Of a stretch of 64,000 nt of DNA, positions 7,268 to 15,687 are shown one piece after another (positions within the stretch are counted from its first letter, which is position 1; the number at the start of each line of letters is the position of its first letter). The stretch comes from Hyphomicrobiales bacterium (GTDB lineage: Bacteria > Pseudomonadota > Alphaproteobacteria > Rhizobiales > Rhizobiaceae), in contig UCJH01000035.1 in the NCBI GenBank assembly GCA_900472785.1, positions 1 to 64,000 of the forward strand. The letters run 5' to 3'. The notes below the pieces were generated by a model that saw only the letters and a program-made list of their open reading frames with translations, was not told where the DNA came from and did no database searches. Both the position numbers and the translations under genes were made by a program.

Positions 7268-9334
7268 ATGACGGTTGCCTATCTGGAAAAACTGAACGAG
7301 CAGCAACGGCAGGCTGTGGAACACGGCGTCAGGCGGGCGGACGGACAGGTGGCAGGACCGCTTCTGATCATCGCTGGCGCCGGATCCGGCAAGACCAATA
7401 CGCTTGCCCATCGCGTGGCCCACCTGATCGTCAACGGGGCCGATCCGCGGCGCATGCTGCTGATGACGTTTTCCCGCCGGGCCGCGTCAGAAATGGCGCG
7501 CCGTGTCGAGCGGATCTGCAAGCAGGTGCTGGGCGCCAATTCCGGGACTTTGACCGATGCGCTGGCCTGGGCCGGTACGTTTCACGGGATAGGCGCCCGA
7601 TTGCTGCGGATCTATGCCGAGCAGATCGGGCTCAATGTGGATTTCACCATCCACGATCGGGAGGACAGTGCCGACCTGATGAACCTTGCCCGTCACGAGC
7701 TGGGTTTTTCCAAGACCGAAAACCGTTTTCCCACCAAGGGCACGTGCCTGTCGATCTATTCGCGTGCGGTGAATTCGCAGGCGCCATTGAACGAGATCCT
7801 GCGCCAGCACTATCCATGGGTGGCGAGCTGGGAAGAACAGCTGAAGCAATTGTTTGCCGCCTATGTCGAGGCCAAACAGGCCCAGAACGTGCTCGATTAC
7901 GACGATCTGCTACTCTATTGGGCCCAGATGGTCAGCGATCCCGATCTTGCCGACGATATCGGCAATCGGTTCGACCATGTGATGGTCGATGAGTATCAGG
8001 ATACCAATAAGTTGCAGGCCTCGGTGCTGATGGCGCTCAAGCCCGGTGGACGTGGGTTGACGGTGGTCGGCGACGATGCGCAGTCGATCTATTCGTTCCG
8101 CGCGGCGACGGTTCGCAACATCCTCGATTTCCCATCATCCTTCAGTCCGGCTGCCGATATCATCACGCTGGATCGGAATTATCGTTCGACACAGCCGATC
8201 CTCGCCGCAGCAAATGGCGTCATCGATCTGGCGCGCGAGCGTTTTACCAAGAACCTGTGGACCGATCGGCAATCGCTGGAGCGACCGAAACTGGTCACCG
8301 TCAAGGACGAGACCGAGCAGGCGAATTTCATCGTCGACCAGGTGCTCGCCAACCGCGAGACCGGCATGACGCTGAAGAACCAGGCTGTGCTGTTTCGCAC
8401 ATCCAGTCATAGCGGTCCGCTTGAGGTCGAACTCACCCGCCGCAACATCCCCTTCGTCAAGTTCGGCGGCCTGAAGTTTCTCGATAGCGCCCATGTCAAA
8501 GACATGCTGGCGGTTCTGCGGTTCGCGCAGAACCCGCGCGACCGCGTTGCCGGCTTCCGGCTGCTGCAGATGCTGCCGGGGATCGGGCCAAAGACGGCCG
8601 GCAACATTCTTGAGACGATCGCGGCTGACCCGGAGCCACTGCTCGCCCTTGCCGAGATCCCACCTCCGCCCAAGTCCGGCGAAGACTGGACATCGTTCGT
8701 TCAACTGCTTGGGGGCTTGCGAAAGAATGAAAATGGCTGGCCATCGGATATCGGGCAGGCACGCCTCTGGTACGAGCCGCATCTCGATCGCATCCATGAA
8801 GATGCAGACACCCGCAAGGCCGATCTCTTACAGCTCGAGCAGATCGCCAGCAGCTATCCATCGCGCGAGCGCTTCCTCACCGAATTAACGCTTGATCCGC
8901 CAGATGCGACCAGCGATCAGGCCGGCGTGCCGCTGCTCGACGAGGACTATCTGATCCTGTCGACCATTCATTCGGCAAAAGGCCAGGAATGGCGCGCGGT
9001 CTTCATGCTCAATGTCGTTGACGGCTGTATACCGTCTGATCTGGGAACCGGGACCAGCCAGGAACTCGAGGAAGAGCGCCGGCTGCTTTATGTCGCCATG
9101 ACCCGCGCCAGGGATCACCTGGCGCTGGTCACGCCGCAGCGGTTTTTTACCCACGGGCAGAACGCTCAAGGGGATCGGCATGTTTATGCGGCGAGGACGC
9201 GGTTCATTCCTGCCACGCTGCTGCAATTCTTCGAGACGACGACTTGGCCGAAGGTCTCGGCAGCCACGTCCGAGCGAAGTGCTCAGCAGATCCGTATCGA
9301 TGTCGGCGCCCGTATGCGAGCCATGTGGAAATAG
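7268..9334 (+). CDS. UvrD/PcrA-like superfamily 1 DNA helicase
   Basis: A 688-residue SF1A 3'-5' helicase. Motifs in order: Q-motif LNEQQRQAV at the N-terminus, Walker A AGAGSGKT (36-43), LLMTFSRRAASEMARR (Ia), VMVDEYQDTN (II, DEYQD), VGDDAQSIYSFRAA (III), LDRNYRST (IV), STIHSAKGQEW (V) and YVAMTRARDHL (VI). It unwinds or clears DNA during repair. The ATG at 7268 puts the Q-motif close to the N-terminus as in the family; upstream ATGs at 7157 and 7235 are possible. The stop is 10 bp before the SRAP gene and the LexA box lies upstream, so it is the first gene of an SOS operon with SRAP and DinB. Confidence 0.85.
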   Translation: MTVAYLEKLNEQQRQAVEHGVRRADGQVAGPLLIIAGAGSGKTNTLAHRVAHLIVNGADPRRMLLMTFSRRAASEMARRVERICKQVLGANSGTLTDALAWAGTFHGIGARLLRIYAEQIGLNVDFTIHDREDSADLMNLARHELGFSKTENRFPTKGTCLSIYSRAVNSQAPLNEILRQHYPWVASWEEQLKQLFAAYVEAKQAQNVLDYDDLLLYWAQMVSDPDLADDIGNRFDHVMVDEYQDTNKLQASVLMALKPGGRGLTVVGDDAQSIYSFRAATVRNILDFPSSFSPAADIITLDRNYRSTQPILAAANGVIDLARERFTKNLWTDRQSLERPKLVTVKDETEQANFIVDQVLANRETGMTLKNQAVLFRTSSHSGPLEVELTRRNIPFVKFGGLKFLDSAHVKDMLAVLRFAQNPRDRVAGFRLLQMLPGIGPKTAGNILETIAADPEPLLALAEIPPPPKSGEDWTSFVQLLGGLRKNENGWPSDIGQARLWYEPHLDRIHEDADTRKADLLQLEQIASSYPSRERFLTELTLDPPDATSDQAGVPLLDEDYLILSTIHSAKGQEWRAVFMLNVVDGCIPSDLGTGTSQELEEERRLLYVAMTRARDHLALVTPQRFFTHGQNAQGDRHVYAARTRFIPATLLQFFETTTWPKVSAATSERSAQQIRIDVGARMRAMWK

Positions 9335-9344
9335 GAGAGGATCG

Positions 9345-10022
9345 ATGTGCAATCTCTACAATGTGACCACCACCCGTGACGCGGTTCTCCAGTTCACGAA
9401 GGCTTTTAGGGATCGCGCCGGCTGGAACGAAGCGAGCTTCGACGTTTACCCGGGCTATCAGGCACCGATTGTCCGCGTTGCCGAGGACGGGAGCCGAGAG
9501 ATTGCCCGGGCGACCTGGGGCATGCCGTCGCCGCCCGCCAATGTGAAAAACTACGACCCGGGCGTCACCAATATCCGCAATGTAAGTTCGCCACATTGGC
9601 GCCGCTGGCTTGGGCCTACCAGCCGCTGCGTCGTGCCGTTCACGTCTTTTGCCGAGCCTGACCCAGCCAGCAAGATGGAGGGCGGGCGTGTCCCGAACGC
9701 TTGGTTTGCCGGCAATGAAGATCGGCCGCTGATGTTTTTCGCGGGCTTCTGGACGCCCTGGAAAGGCGTGCGGAAGGTCAGGGATGGCGAACAGGAATAC
9801 GAACTCTTCGGATTTCTGACGACCTCCCCCAACGAGATCGTCTCGCCGATTCATCAAAAGGCCATGCCCTCCATCCTGACCACGCCTGAAGAAGTCGAGA
9901 CCTGGCTGACAGCACCGTGGGATGAAGCTCGTCTCCTACAGCGTCCGCTACCGGGCAACATGCTGGTGATCGTGCCGCCGCAGGCCAAACCAAAGCCGGA
10001 CAAGGAAGGTCTGTTGCTTTGA
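9345..10022 (+). CDS. SRAP/YedK-type abasic-site DNA-protein crosslinker
   Basis: A 225-residue SOS-response-associated (SRAP) protein. It begins MCNLYN, so the catalytic Cys2 becomes N-terminal after Met removal; family members use it to form a thiazolidine link to abasic sites in single-stranded DNA. Other conserved pieces are the ARATWGMP segment, VPFTSFAEP with its active-site Glu, and SPIHQKAMP with the active-site His. AGGAGAGG sits four bases before the ATG. It lies between the helicase and dinB and is translationally coupled to the latter through an overlapping stop and start. The function of shielding abasic sites during damage replication fits the SOS context. Confidence 0.9.
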   Translation: MCNLYNVTTTRDAVLQFTKAFRDRAGWNEASFDVYPGYQAPIVRVAEDGSREIARATWGMPSPPANVKNYDPGVTNIRNVSSPHWRRWLGPTSRCVVPFTSFAEPDPASKMEGGRVPNAWFAGNEDRPLMFFAGFWTPWKGVRKVRDGEQEYELFGFLTTSPNEIVSPIHQKAMPSILTTPEEVETWLTAPWDEARLLQRPLPGNMLVIVPPQAKPKPDKEGLLL

Positions 10023-11182
10023 TCACCAGCATAGAGCACGACCAGGGCAGTCAAATGCCTGTTCACCAAATGCCGGATTACCGTCTGGAAACTGACGGCA
10101 TGGGTCGCGTGCAACCCGTGCGCAAAATCATCCATGTGGACATGGACGCATTTTATGCATCGGTCGAGCAGCGAGACAACCCGGAGCTACGTGGGCTACC
10201 ATTGGCGGTCGGAGGATCGGCGGCACGCGGCGTTGTGGCGGCCGCAAGTTACGAGGCCCGTGTCTTCGGCGTGCATTCGGCCATGCCGTCGGTAACCGCC
10301 AAACGCAAGTGCCCGGAGCTGATCTTTGTGCCGCCGCGCTTCGATGTCTACAAGGCGGTATCCCAGCAGATACGCGAAATCTTCGCCGAATATACGCCGC
10401 TGATCGAACCGCTGTCGCTCGATGAGGCCTATCTCGATGTGACCGAGAACTTGAAGGGCATGGAGATCGCCACCGACATCGCGTTGGAAATCCGCGCAAA
10501 GATCAAACAGGTCACCGGTCTCAATGCCTCGGCGGGCATCTCCTACAACAAATTCCTGGCCAAGATGGCGAGCAACCTGAACAAGCCGAACGGCCAGGCC
10601 GTCATCACGCCGAAGAACGGGCCGGGTTTCGTCGAGGCCCTCCCCGTCAAGAAATTCCATGGCGTGGGACCGGCCACCGCCGAACGGATGAAACGGCACG
10701 GCATCGAAACCGGGCTTGATCTCAAAGCGAAGTCGCTCGCCTTCCTTCAGCAGAATTTCGGGAAGTCCGGTCCGTATTTCTACGGCATTGCCCGTGGGGT
10801 CGATGAACGCCGGGTGAGATCCGATCGCATTCGAAAGTCTGTTGGCGCCGAGGACACGTTCGTTGAGGACATCGACGATTTCGATCTGGCCAAAGCCGAG
10901 TTGCGGCCGTTGGCCGAGAAAGTCTGGCGCTATTGCGAAGCGCACGACATCACGGGGAAGACCGTGACTGTCAAAATCAAATATTCGGATTTCAGCCAGG
11001 CGACCCGCAGCAGGACCGTGTCGGGATCCGTGTCAGACATCGACATGGTCCTGGAGAATGCTGAGACCCTGCTCGCCTCGGTGTTCCCGTTCAAACGTCC
11101 GGTGCGGCTCCTCGGGATCACCCTGTCATCGCTCAACACGGAAGTGAGCGGTCAAGAACCGCAACTCGCTCTCGGGCTCTAA
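10019..11182 (+). CDS. dinB: DNA polymerase IV (Y-family translesion polymerase)
   Basis: A Y-family polymerase of up to 387 residues. Seen in order: IIHVDMDAFYASVEQ (first catalytic Asp and steric-gate region), GVVAAASYEARVFGVHSAMP, SLDEAYLDVT (catalytic Asp-Glu), the helix-hairpin-helix FHGVGPATAERM and a little-finger domain. The last residues QLALGL fit the C-terminal beta-clamp-binding motif. The TTG start at 10019 overlaps the SRAP stop and has AAGGAAGG nine bases upstream; an internal ATG at 10055 is an alternative. It performs error-prone bypass of lesions and belongs to the same SOS unit. Confidence 0.9.
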   Translation: MITSIEHDQGSQMPVHQMPDYRLETDGMGRVQPVRKIIHVDMDAFYASVEQRDNPELRGLPLAVGGSAARGVVAAASYEARVFGVHSAMPSVTAKRKCPELIFVPPRFDVYKAVSQQIREIFAEYTPLIEPLSLDEAYLDVTENLKGMEIATDIALEIRAKIKQVTGLNASAGISYNKFLAKMASNLNKPNGQAVITPKNGPGFVEALPVKKFHGVGPATAERMKRHGIETGLDLKAKSLAFLQQNFGKSGPYFYGIARGVDERRVRSDRIRKSVGAEDTFVEDIDDFDLAKAELRPLAEKVWRYCEAHDITGKTVTVKIKYSDFSQATRSRTVSGSVSDIDMVLENAETLLASVFPFKRPVRLLGITLSSLNTEVSGQEPQLALGL

Positions 11183-11194
11183 TGCGACGGCCCT

Positions 11195-11380
11195 GAAAAC
11201 GAAAAAGCCTGCCGCGGGAGGAGGTGCGGCAGGCTTTCCGAAAAGAACCGAACAGTGGCTCAAGAGGAGGAGTGCCGCTGTTCCGACAGACGCCCCTTGG
11301 GAGGAGGAGTGGGCCGTCTGAATTCGAAGCTCTGCGGGAGGAGGTGCATCGCTTCGATGAAACCAAGATACCCATTCTCA
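11195..11380 (-). ncRNA. Alpha-r14-like sRNA with four anti-SD hairpins
   Basis: Read on the minus strand, four successive hairpins each expose CCTCCTCC in the loop. On the plus strand the stems are CGAAGC/GCTTCG (11325-11356), AGACG..CCC/GGGCCGTCT (11288-11319), AACAGTGGC/GCCGCTGTT (11251-11282) and a perfect 11-bp AAGCCTGCCGC/GCGGCAGGCTT (11205-11236). The last is followed by a T-run (TTTTTCGTTTT) and forms the terminator. Loop motifs complementary to Shine-Dalgarno sequences define the rhizobial alpha-r14 (NfeR1-type) trans-acting sRNAs, which block ribosome binding of several mRNAs. The 5' end near 11380 is estimated from an AT-rich -10-like TATTTAAT. Four such hairpins seems one more than I recall for the family. 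Confidence 0.75.
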
Positions 11381-11488
11381 CCGCACATTAAATAGACTTT
11401 GCTGCAGTGCAGCTATGCGAAATATGCACGGCCACCTCTGACGAAAGAAATCTTCAACTCAGGGCTTCGTGGCAGGCCAGATACACAA

Positions 11489-11511
11489 ACGCCCGCGTTA
11501 TCAGCGGGCGT
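11489..11511 (-). terminator. Terminator-like hairpin after the DUF1127 gene
   Basis: ACGCCCGC (11489-11496) pairs perfectly with GCGGGCGT (11504-11511) around a 7-base loop, followed on the minus strand by a short T-rich run (TTTGTGT). It starts 33 bp beyond the DUF1127 stop codon. The weak T-run means it could instead be an mRNA-stabilising stem. Confidence 0.5.
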
Positions 11512-11543
11512 AGGGTAATGCAGGTTGGTTTGGAAAAAGCCGC

Positions 11544-11690
11544 TTAGCGAGCGACCGACTGCCGGGCAACGCTTTGAATATCGGCGCGATTGATACCAAG
11601 ATCCTGCAGTTCGCGCGAGCTCATGCGGCCGAGTTCGGTAACGGTCTGACGGTACTTGCGCCAGCTATTGAAAGAGCGTGCTACGTTCAT
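11544..11690 (-). CDS. DUF1127 small protein
   Basis: A 48-residue basic protein, MNVARSFNSWRKYRQTVTEL and onward, with the DUF1127 core WRKYRQTVTELGRMSSRELQ followed by DLGINRADI. Members are abundant in rhizobia and are tied to stress, phosphate and RNA-related phenotypes. The ATG follows AAGGGGATC at good distance; the longer frame to 11798 has no start support. It is separately expressed, with its own hairpin downstream, and lies beside the alpha-r14-like sRNA. Confidence 0.85.
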   Translation of the reverse strand: MNVARSFNSWRKYRQTVTELGRMSSRELQDLGINRADIQSVARQSVAR

Positions 11691-11859
11691 GATGATCCCC
11701 TTCCGTGAGGTCTCTTGACGCCAGCAACCTTGCTTCGGTTCCAACGTCGTTTCGATGATTGGAATATAGGCTCTTGCCCCGCCGTCGATAAGGCACAAGG
11801 TCTCAGGCCGGCCATGCGCTCAAAGCATGGGTCCGATCAGATACAAGCTGAAGAGGCGA

Positions 11860-12840
11860 TCAGGCCCGAAACCGATCGAAGGCGGTGAGGCGTTTAGTCG
11901 GTGGATCGGCGTCTGGATAGCAGTAGATTTCGCCCCTGAGATAACGGAGCTCATCCTCGAGCGCTTCTTCACCAACCTCGATCCACCAGGACTTGGGTCG
12001 GCCATCGCTTCCGTCGGACCAGCGATAACCTCGCGCCTTCAGATGATCCTTCATGTCGAAGGGACTGTTTTCCGCAAAGATTCGGATACGCGATCTCTGG
12101 CTTGCTTCATAGAGTTCGGCGAAAGCTATGGAAGCAGAGGTATCCACCTCACGGGCCAGGACCTCCAGAAGTGCGAAACAATCATCGACAGCGCGATGGC
12201 CTTCATGAAAATAGCCCGCCTGCCCGATCAGGTATCCGAGCTTCGTGCCCTCATATCCCCGCGACGACCAGTCGATCTCAGAGTTGGAGCAAGCCCAGGC
12301 CTTGCCGGAAAATAGGTGAGAAAATGCCTCACAGAATGGCCGGTCGAAACCGGCATTGTGGGCAATCAGCAGATCGGCAGGTTCGATCAGTGCCTGCAAC
12401 GCAGCCGTATCGATCGACTGCCCGACCACCATGTTGTCGGTTATTCCCGTAAGCCTGGTGATTTCGGAGGGAATGGAAACGCTGGGCTGCTGAAGTCCAC
12501 CATAGATGCCGGTCACGTCACCGATGCTTCCTGTCGCATCGAAGGTGAAAGCGATCACGCCAATCTCGATGATCTCATCCTTGCGCGCATTGAGGCCCGT
12601 GGTCTCGGTGTCGAGAATAATGCCCTTGAGCGGGTATTCCGGACGCGGGAATGGCGCGATCGCGCGCTGCAGAAGTTTCGTGAGGATGCGGTAGCGGCCT
12701 GTCTCCGACAGATGACGGACCATGTCCTCTTCACTCATGGGGACGGCAGGCTGTTCGGGCTTGGCTAATCTGGAAGCGGCACGCGTGACCAAATCGTCGC
12801 GCGGAGCCTGCTCCGAAAACATGTCAAACTGTTCTGCCAT
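11860..12840 (-). CDS. DnaQ-like DEDDh 3'-5' exonuclease
   Basis: A 326-residue protein. An exonuclease domain begins near residue 72: GIILDTETTGL (Asp77, Glu79, Exo I), then RLTGITDNM, LLIAHNAGFDRPF (Exo II Asp) and GHRAVDDC (Exo III His and Asp). This complete DEDDh set marks it as a DNA polymerase III epsilon-like proofreading or repair nuclease. About 70 residues precede the domain and a DNA/RNA-binding-like tail of about 80 residues follows, containing RGYRWSDGSDGRPKSWW. A TTG four codons upstream (12852) could also start it. It is not fused to a polymerase and has no operon partner. Confidence 0.85.
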   Translation of the reverse strand: MAEQFDMFSEQAPRDDLVTRAASRLAKPEQPAVPMSEEDMVRHLSETGRYRILTKLLQRAIAPFPRPEYPLKGIILDTETTGLNARKDEIIEIGVIAFTFDATGSIGDVTGIYGGLQQPSVSIPSEITRLTGITDNMVVGQSIDTAALQALIEPADLLIAHNAGFDRPFCEAFSHLFSGKAWACSNSEIDWSSRGYEGTKLGYLIGQAGYFHEGHRAVDDCFALLEVLAREVDTSASIAFAELYEASQRSRIRIFAENSPFDMKDHLKARGYRWSDGSDGRPKSWWIEVGEEALEDELRYLRGEIYCYPDADPPTKRLTAFDRFRA

Positions 12841-12852
12841 TCCTGTTGTCAA

Positions 12853-13265
12853 AGCCCCACCGCCGATTTTCTACCTTCAAAACACGGCACGACCGGCAGA
12901 TCAACCTTGTTGGTGGCGGTGCGATTTCAGCCATCTGTCGAGCAAGGTTTACGATCGCGCAGTTTCACGAAGTGACAGCTCTTGGGTCGTTGCGCAGAAA
13001 CGTCCAAAACAGGAAAGGGCATACCAGCTGTAGCGGGCACCGCGAAAGCCGTTCGCCTCACGCAAGACCGGTAAAAAGGGTTGCCGCAGGAGGGTCAGCG
13101 TAGCGACGGCAACGCCGGACCCGGGATCGACAGCCCCCGGCGCGCGGGGCCGCTTCTCACATCCTAGACCGCCACCTTAGCTCCATGATCAGAATTAGCG
13201 GCAGAGAGATCCCAAGCCCTGCGCGATGAAACAGATTTGCAGCATCCACCAGGCACTTGGTCTTA
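12853..13265. other. Intergenic region without recognised features
   Basis: About 410 bp between the exonuclease gene start and the 3' end of the next minus-strand gene. It should hold the exonuclease promoter. I see no convincing coding frame, terminator or repeat in it. Confidence 0.5.
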
Positions 13266-14033
13266 TCAGTGGAGAATAACGGCCTCGACTCCGATCGGAA
13301 GGCCGATCCTGAAGAACTTATCGAACAACATCGTCTTCCGAAATTGCCTATCCATCATCGACATGGCCGGCACATTCTGCGGCGAGTTCTCCAGTACGCC
13401 CAACCAGGTCAGCGGGCGAACGAGATTATGTGCGATGAACCAGCCTGCCTCGTGTCGAGGGCCGAGCGGTCCCCTCGCCGGGAAAAGCTCCACCTGGAGT
13501 GCCCATTCGGTATAATCGCCAAGCGTCACCCAGTCGCCGAACCGGGTCGAGACGATGCCCAGCATATGCCTAAGATCCCAGAACAGCGCGGCAGCTTCGG
13601 GGGATAGACTCTCCTGCAGCGGAGCGGCCAACATCCATTCTGCGAGAACGGCCTGAAGCTCCCCGTGATTGCCAAGCGCCGACCTGCCGCGTTTCGTGAG
13701 CAGGGCCCTACCTTTGTAGTGGCGGATGATACGAAGGTCCTGCAGCGCCCAATGCAGGATGGCGAGCGGAGGGAAATCCGGCTCGTTGAGAACCTTGTTC
13801 ACGGAATAGAGGATTTCCGGTTCATACCCGGGCCACTGAAATTCATGTGCGGCCCATTCGACACATTTCCTATGAAAAGCGCCCAGGGATTGCGTCAGCG
13901 GAATACCGCCGTTTTGCTCGACATAGCGGAGAAGCTTCATGCCATTGATGGCAAGTGGGCTCGCTGCCAGTTCCTCCTGATGAAGAGCCGGAGACAAATA
14001 CACAAAGCGGGAGAGCGTGGACGGGCGGAACAT
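13266..14033 (-). CDS. Conserved-looking hypothetical protein
   Basis: A soluble protein of about 255 residues with an even distribution of helical segments and good rhizobial codon bias. No catalytic motif stands out; features are LAINGMKLLRYVEQNGGIPL near the N-terminus and a cluster of Trp/Pro (FQWPGYEPE). I do not recognise the family. The start is uncertain. Just upstream in another frame (about 14134-14040) lies a plausible protein-like stretch, WFEIKSGRGDDGGELFRHYP, so the true N-terminus may begin there with a frameshift between 14030 and 14050. If so, the gene is broken. Confidence 0.5.
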   Translation of the reverse strand: MFRPSTLSRFVYLSPALHQEELAASPLAINGMKLLRYVEQNGGIPLTQSLGAFHRKCVEWAAHEFQWPGYEPEILYSVNKVLNEPDFPPLAILHWALQDLRIIRHYKGRALLTKRGRSALGNHGELQAVLAEWMLAAPLQESLSPEAAALFWDLRHMLGIVSTRFGDWVTLGDYTEWALQVELFPARGPLGPRHEAGWFIAHNLVRPLTWLGVLENSPQNVPAMSMMDRQFRKTMLFDKFFRIGLPIGVEAVILH

Positions 14034-14414
14034 GGTAACGGATAATGCCGGAATAACTCACCGCCGTCATCTCCCCGACCCGATTTGATTTCGAACCACT
14101 GATCCGACCCATCAAACCCAGGCGCCTTGAACATATTCGAACCGCTGACCTGTAGATCTCAGCATTGAGAATAAAACCAGCTCACTGGAAAAGCGTCTGG
14201 CCACGCCCGCGAGACATGGAGGACACAAATAACATCGACCGCTGTTTGGGTAGTTGCATACGCCGCGACTTACGGCGTGCTTTTAACTATAAGCTCGCGG
14301 ATGCCAGAAATTCTGTCAAACACGACTAATTGGGAGATCTATCGACCGACGGAGGCCAACAACCATCAGTTCGTTAACCAAAATAGCGGCTGACGGATTT
14401 TCCGGCCTCGCCCG
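14034..14414. other. Intergenic region; possible frameshifted N-terminus
   Basis: About 380 bp. The part up to about 14134 may contain the out-of-frame beginning of the neighbouring hypothetical gene. A hairpin ACGCCG/CGGCGT with a following GCTTTT (14260-14284, plus strand) could be a weak terminator. The rest shows no coding signal; it should include the end of the sugar-operon transcript. Confidence 0.4.
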
Positions 14415-14726
14415 TTAGTGCGCATATGTGATCGTGCTCAACATCGTCAGATGGCGGATTTTAACGGGGCTGGGCAAGAGCCTATGGATCTCGCTTACAA
14501 GCGGCAGCAGATGGGGCATCTTCATGTGCGCATCGAGGTCGGCTTGGCTGCGCCAGTTCTCGTAAAACACGAAGACACACGGATCGTCCGCATCCACGTG
14601 GAAGTCGTAGTTGATGCAACCGGGCTCAGCGCGTGTCGGCGCCACTTGGGCCGCAAGGAGATTTTGCAGTTCCTCGCGCGTTTCCGGCTTTGCGGTGACT
14701 GTGCCAATAATCGTGACATGGGACAT
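14415..14726 (-). CDS. ABM-family (antibiotic biosynthesis monooxygenase-like) protein
   Basis: A 103-residue dimeric ferredoxin-like alpha/beta-barrel protein of the ABM/YgiN type. It begins with VTIIGTVTAKPETREELQ, then EPGCINYDFHVDADDP and FVFYENWRSQADLDAHMKMP, the characteristic family path. Members act as cofactor-free quinol monooxygenases or reactive-aldehyde-related enzymes. The gene is the last of the sugar operon, three bases after the permease stop, so it may deal with a product of that pathway, although its substrate cannot be read from sequence. Confidence 0.8.
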   Translation of the reverse strand: MSHVTIIGTVTAKPETREELQNLLAAQVAPTRAEPGCINYDFHVDADDPCVFVFYENWRSQADLDAHMKMPHLLPLVSEIHRLLPSPVKIRHLTMLSTITYAH

Positions 14727-14729
14727 AAA

Positions 14730-15686
14730 TTAGCTCCGCTTCTGCGACAGGGCAACGGCCAGGATGATGATGCCGCCGCGTGCGATGAGCTGCTGGGAAA
14801 ATTCCAGCCCCATCAGGATCAACCCGTTGTTGATCATGCCGATCATCAGGGCGCCGACGATGGTGCCGATGATCGTGCCCTTGCCGCCAAACAGGCTGGT
14901 CCCGCCAAGAACGGCAGCGGCGATGACGGACAGTTCGTCCCCCTCGCCGAGTTGGAACCGGCCCGACTGGAGCCGTCCCGCGTAAAGCATGCCGGCAAAG
15001 GCGGCGGCCGTCGAGGAAATGACGAGAACGCGGAACTTGATCGCCTTGGTGTCGATGCCGGAATAGCGCGCCGCCGTTTCGCCGCCGCCGGTCGCGAGAA
15101 CCCGCCGGCCGAAGCCGGTGCGGCGCAGGACGACATGACCGATGGCGCCGAAGACGACCATCCAGAACAACAGGACAGGAATCTTGAAGAGCGAGCCGCC
15201 GCCGAACAGCCAGGAATAGCCGGGGCTGAGGATCGGCACGGCAGCGGTGTTCGAAATCCACATCGCCACGCCCTTGGCGATGCCCATCATCGCCAGCGTC
15301 GTCAGAAACGACGGTATGCCGACGCGTGTCGTCAGCCAGCCGTTGAACATGCCGACGGCAATGCCCGTCGCGAGACCGGCGAAGACCCCGGCCACCGGCC
15401 CGGCCACGGCGATGGCCATGGCCACGGTGACCGTTGCGAGCCCCGCGACCGCGCCGACCGAGAGATCGATCTCTCCGGCCGACAGCACAAAGGTCATGGC
15501 AACCGCCATGACGGCGATCATCGCCGTCTGGCGCACGATGTTGAGCAGGTTGTTGGGGTTGAGAAAGCCCTTGTCGGCGAGCGTCAGCGCGAAGATCACG
15601 AAGATCACCGCAAAGCCGATATAGATGATATATTGCCGCCAGTTGGCCTTGAAGCTTTCAGCGAGCGTTGGATTTGCGGTCGTCAT
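14730..15686 (-). CDS. Sugar ABC transporter permease (RbsC-like)
   Basis: A 318-residue integral membrane protein of the BPD_transp_2 (RbsC/XylH) family with eight to ten hydrophobic segments. Family landmarks are ALTLADKGFLNPNNLLNI near the N-terminus, FVLSAGEIDLSVGAVAGLA, the GLATGIAVGMFNGWL segment and the C-terminal AAAVLGGTSLFGGKGTIIGT loop that contacts the ATPase. It forms the inner-membrane channel for a carbohydrate with the ATPase one base upstream and the binding protein at 18.6 kb. The sugar is not identifiable. Confidence 0.9.
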   Translation of the reverse strand: MTTANPTLAESFKANWRQYIIYIGFAVIFVIFALTLADKGFLNPNNLLNIVRQTAMIAVMAVAMTFVLSAGEIDLSVGAVAGLATVTVAMAIAVAGPVAGVFAGLATGIAVGMFNGWLTTRVGIPSFLTTLAMMGIAKGVAMWISNTAAVPILSPGYSWLFGGGSLFKIPVLLFWMVVFGAIGHVVLRRTGFGRRVLATGGGETAARYSGIDTKAIKFRVLVISSTAAAFAGMLYAGRLQSGRFQLGEGDELSVIAAAVLGGTSLFGGKGTIIGTIVGALMIGMINNGLILMGLEFSQQLIARGGIIILAVALSQKRS

Positions 15687-15687
15687 G

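Noticed and set aside
11205-11356. Four GGAGGAGG phrases as ribosome sites of small plus-strand genes
   Set aside because: Each phrase is in the loop of a hairpin with no start codon and frame after it; read on the minus strand they form an sRNA with anti-SD loops and a terminator.
14090-14150. GGTTCGAA phrases on the minus strand resembling tRNA T-loops
   Set aside because: No acceptor or anticodon stems can be built around them; the phrases are better explained as codons of a protein-like frame.
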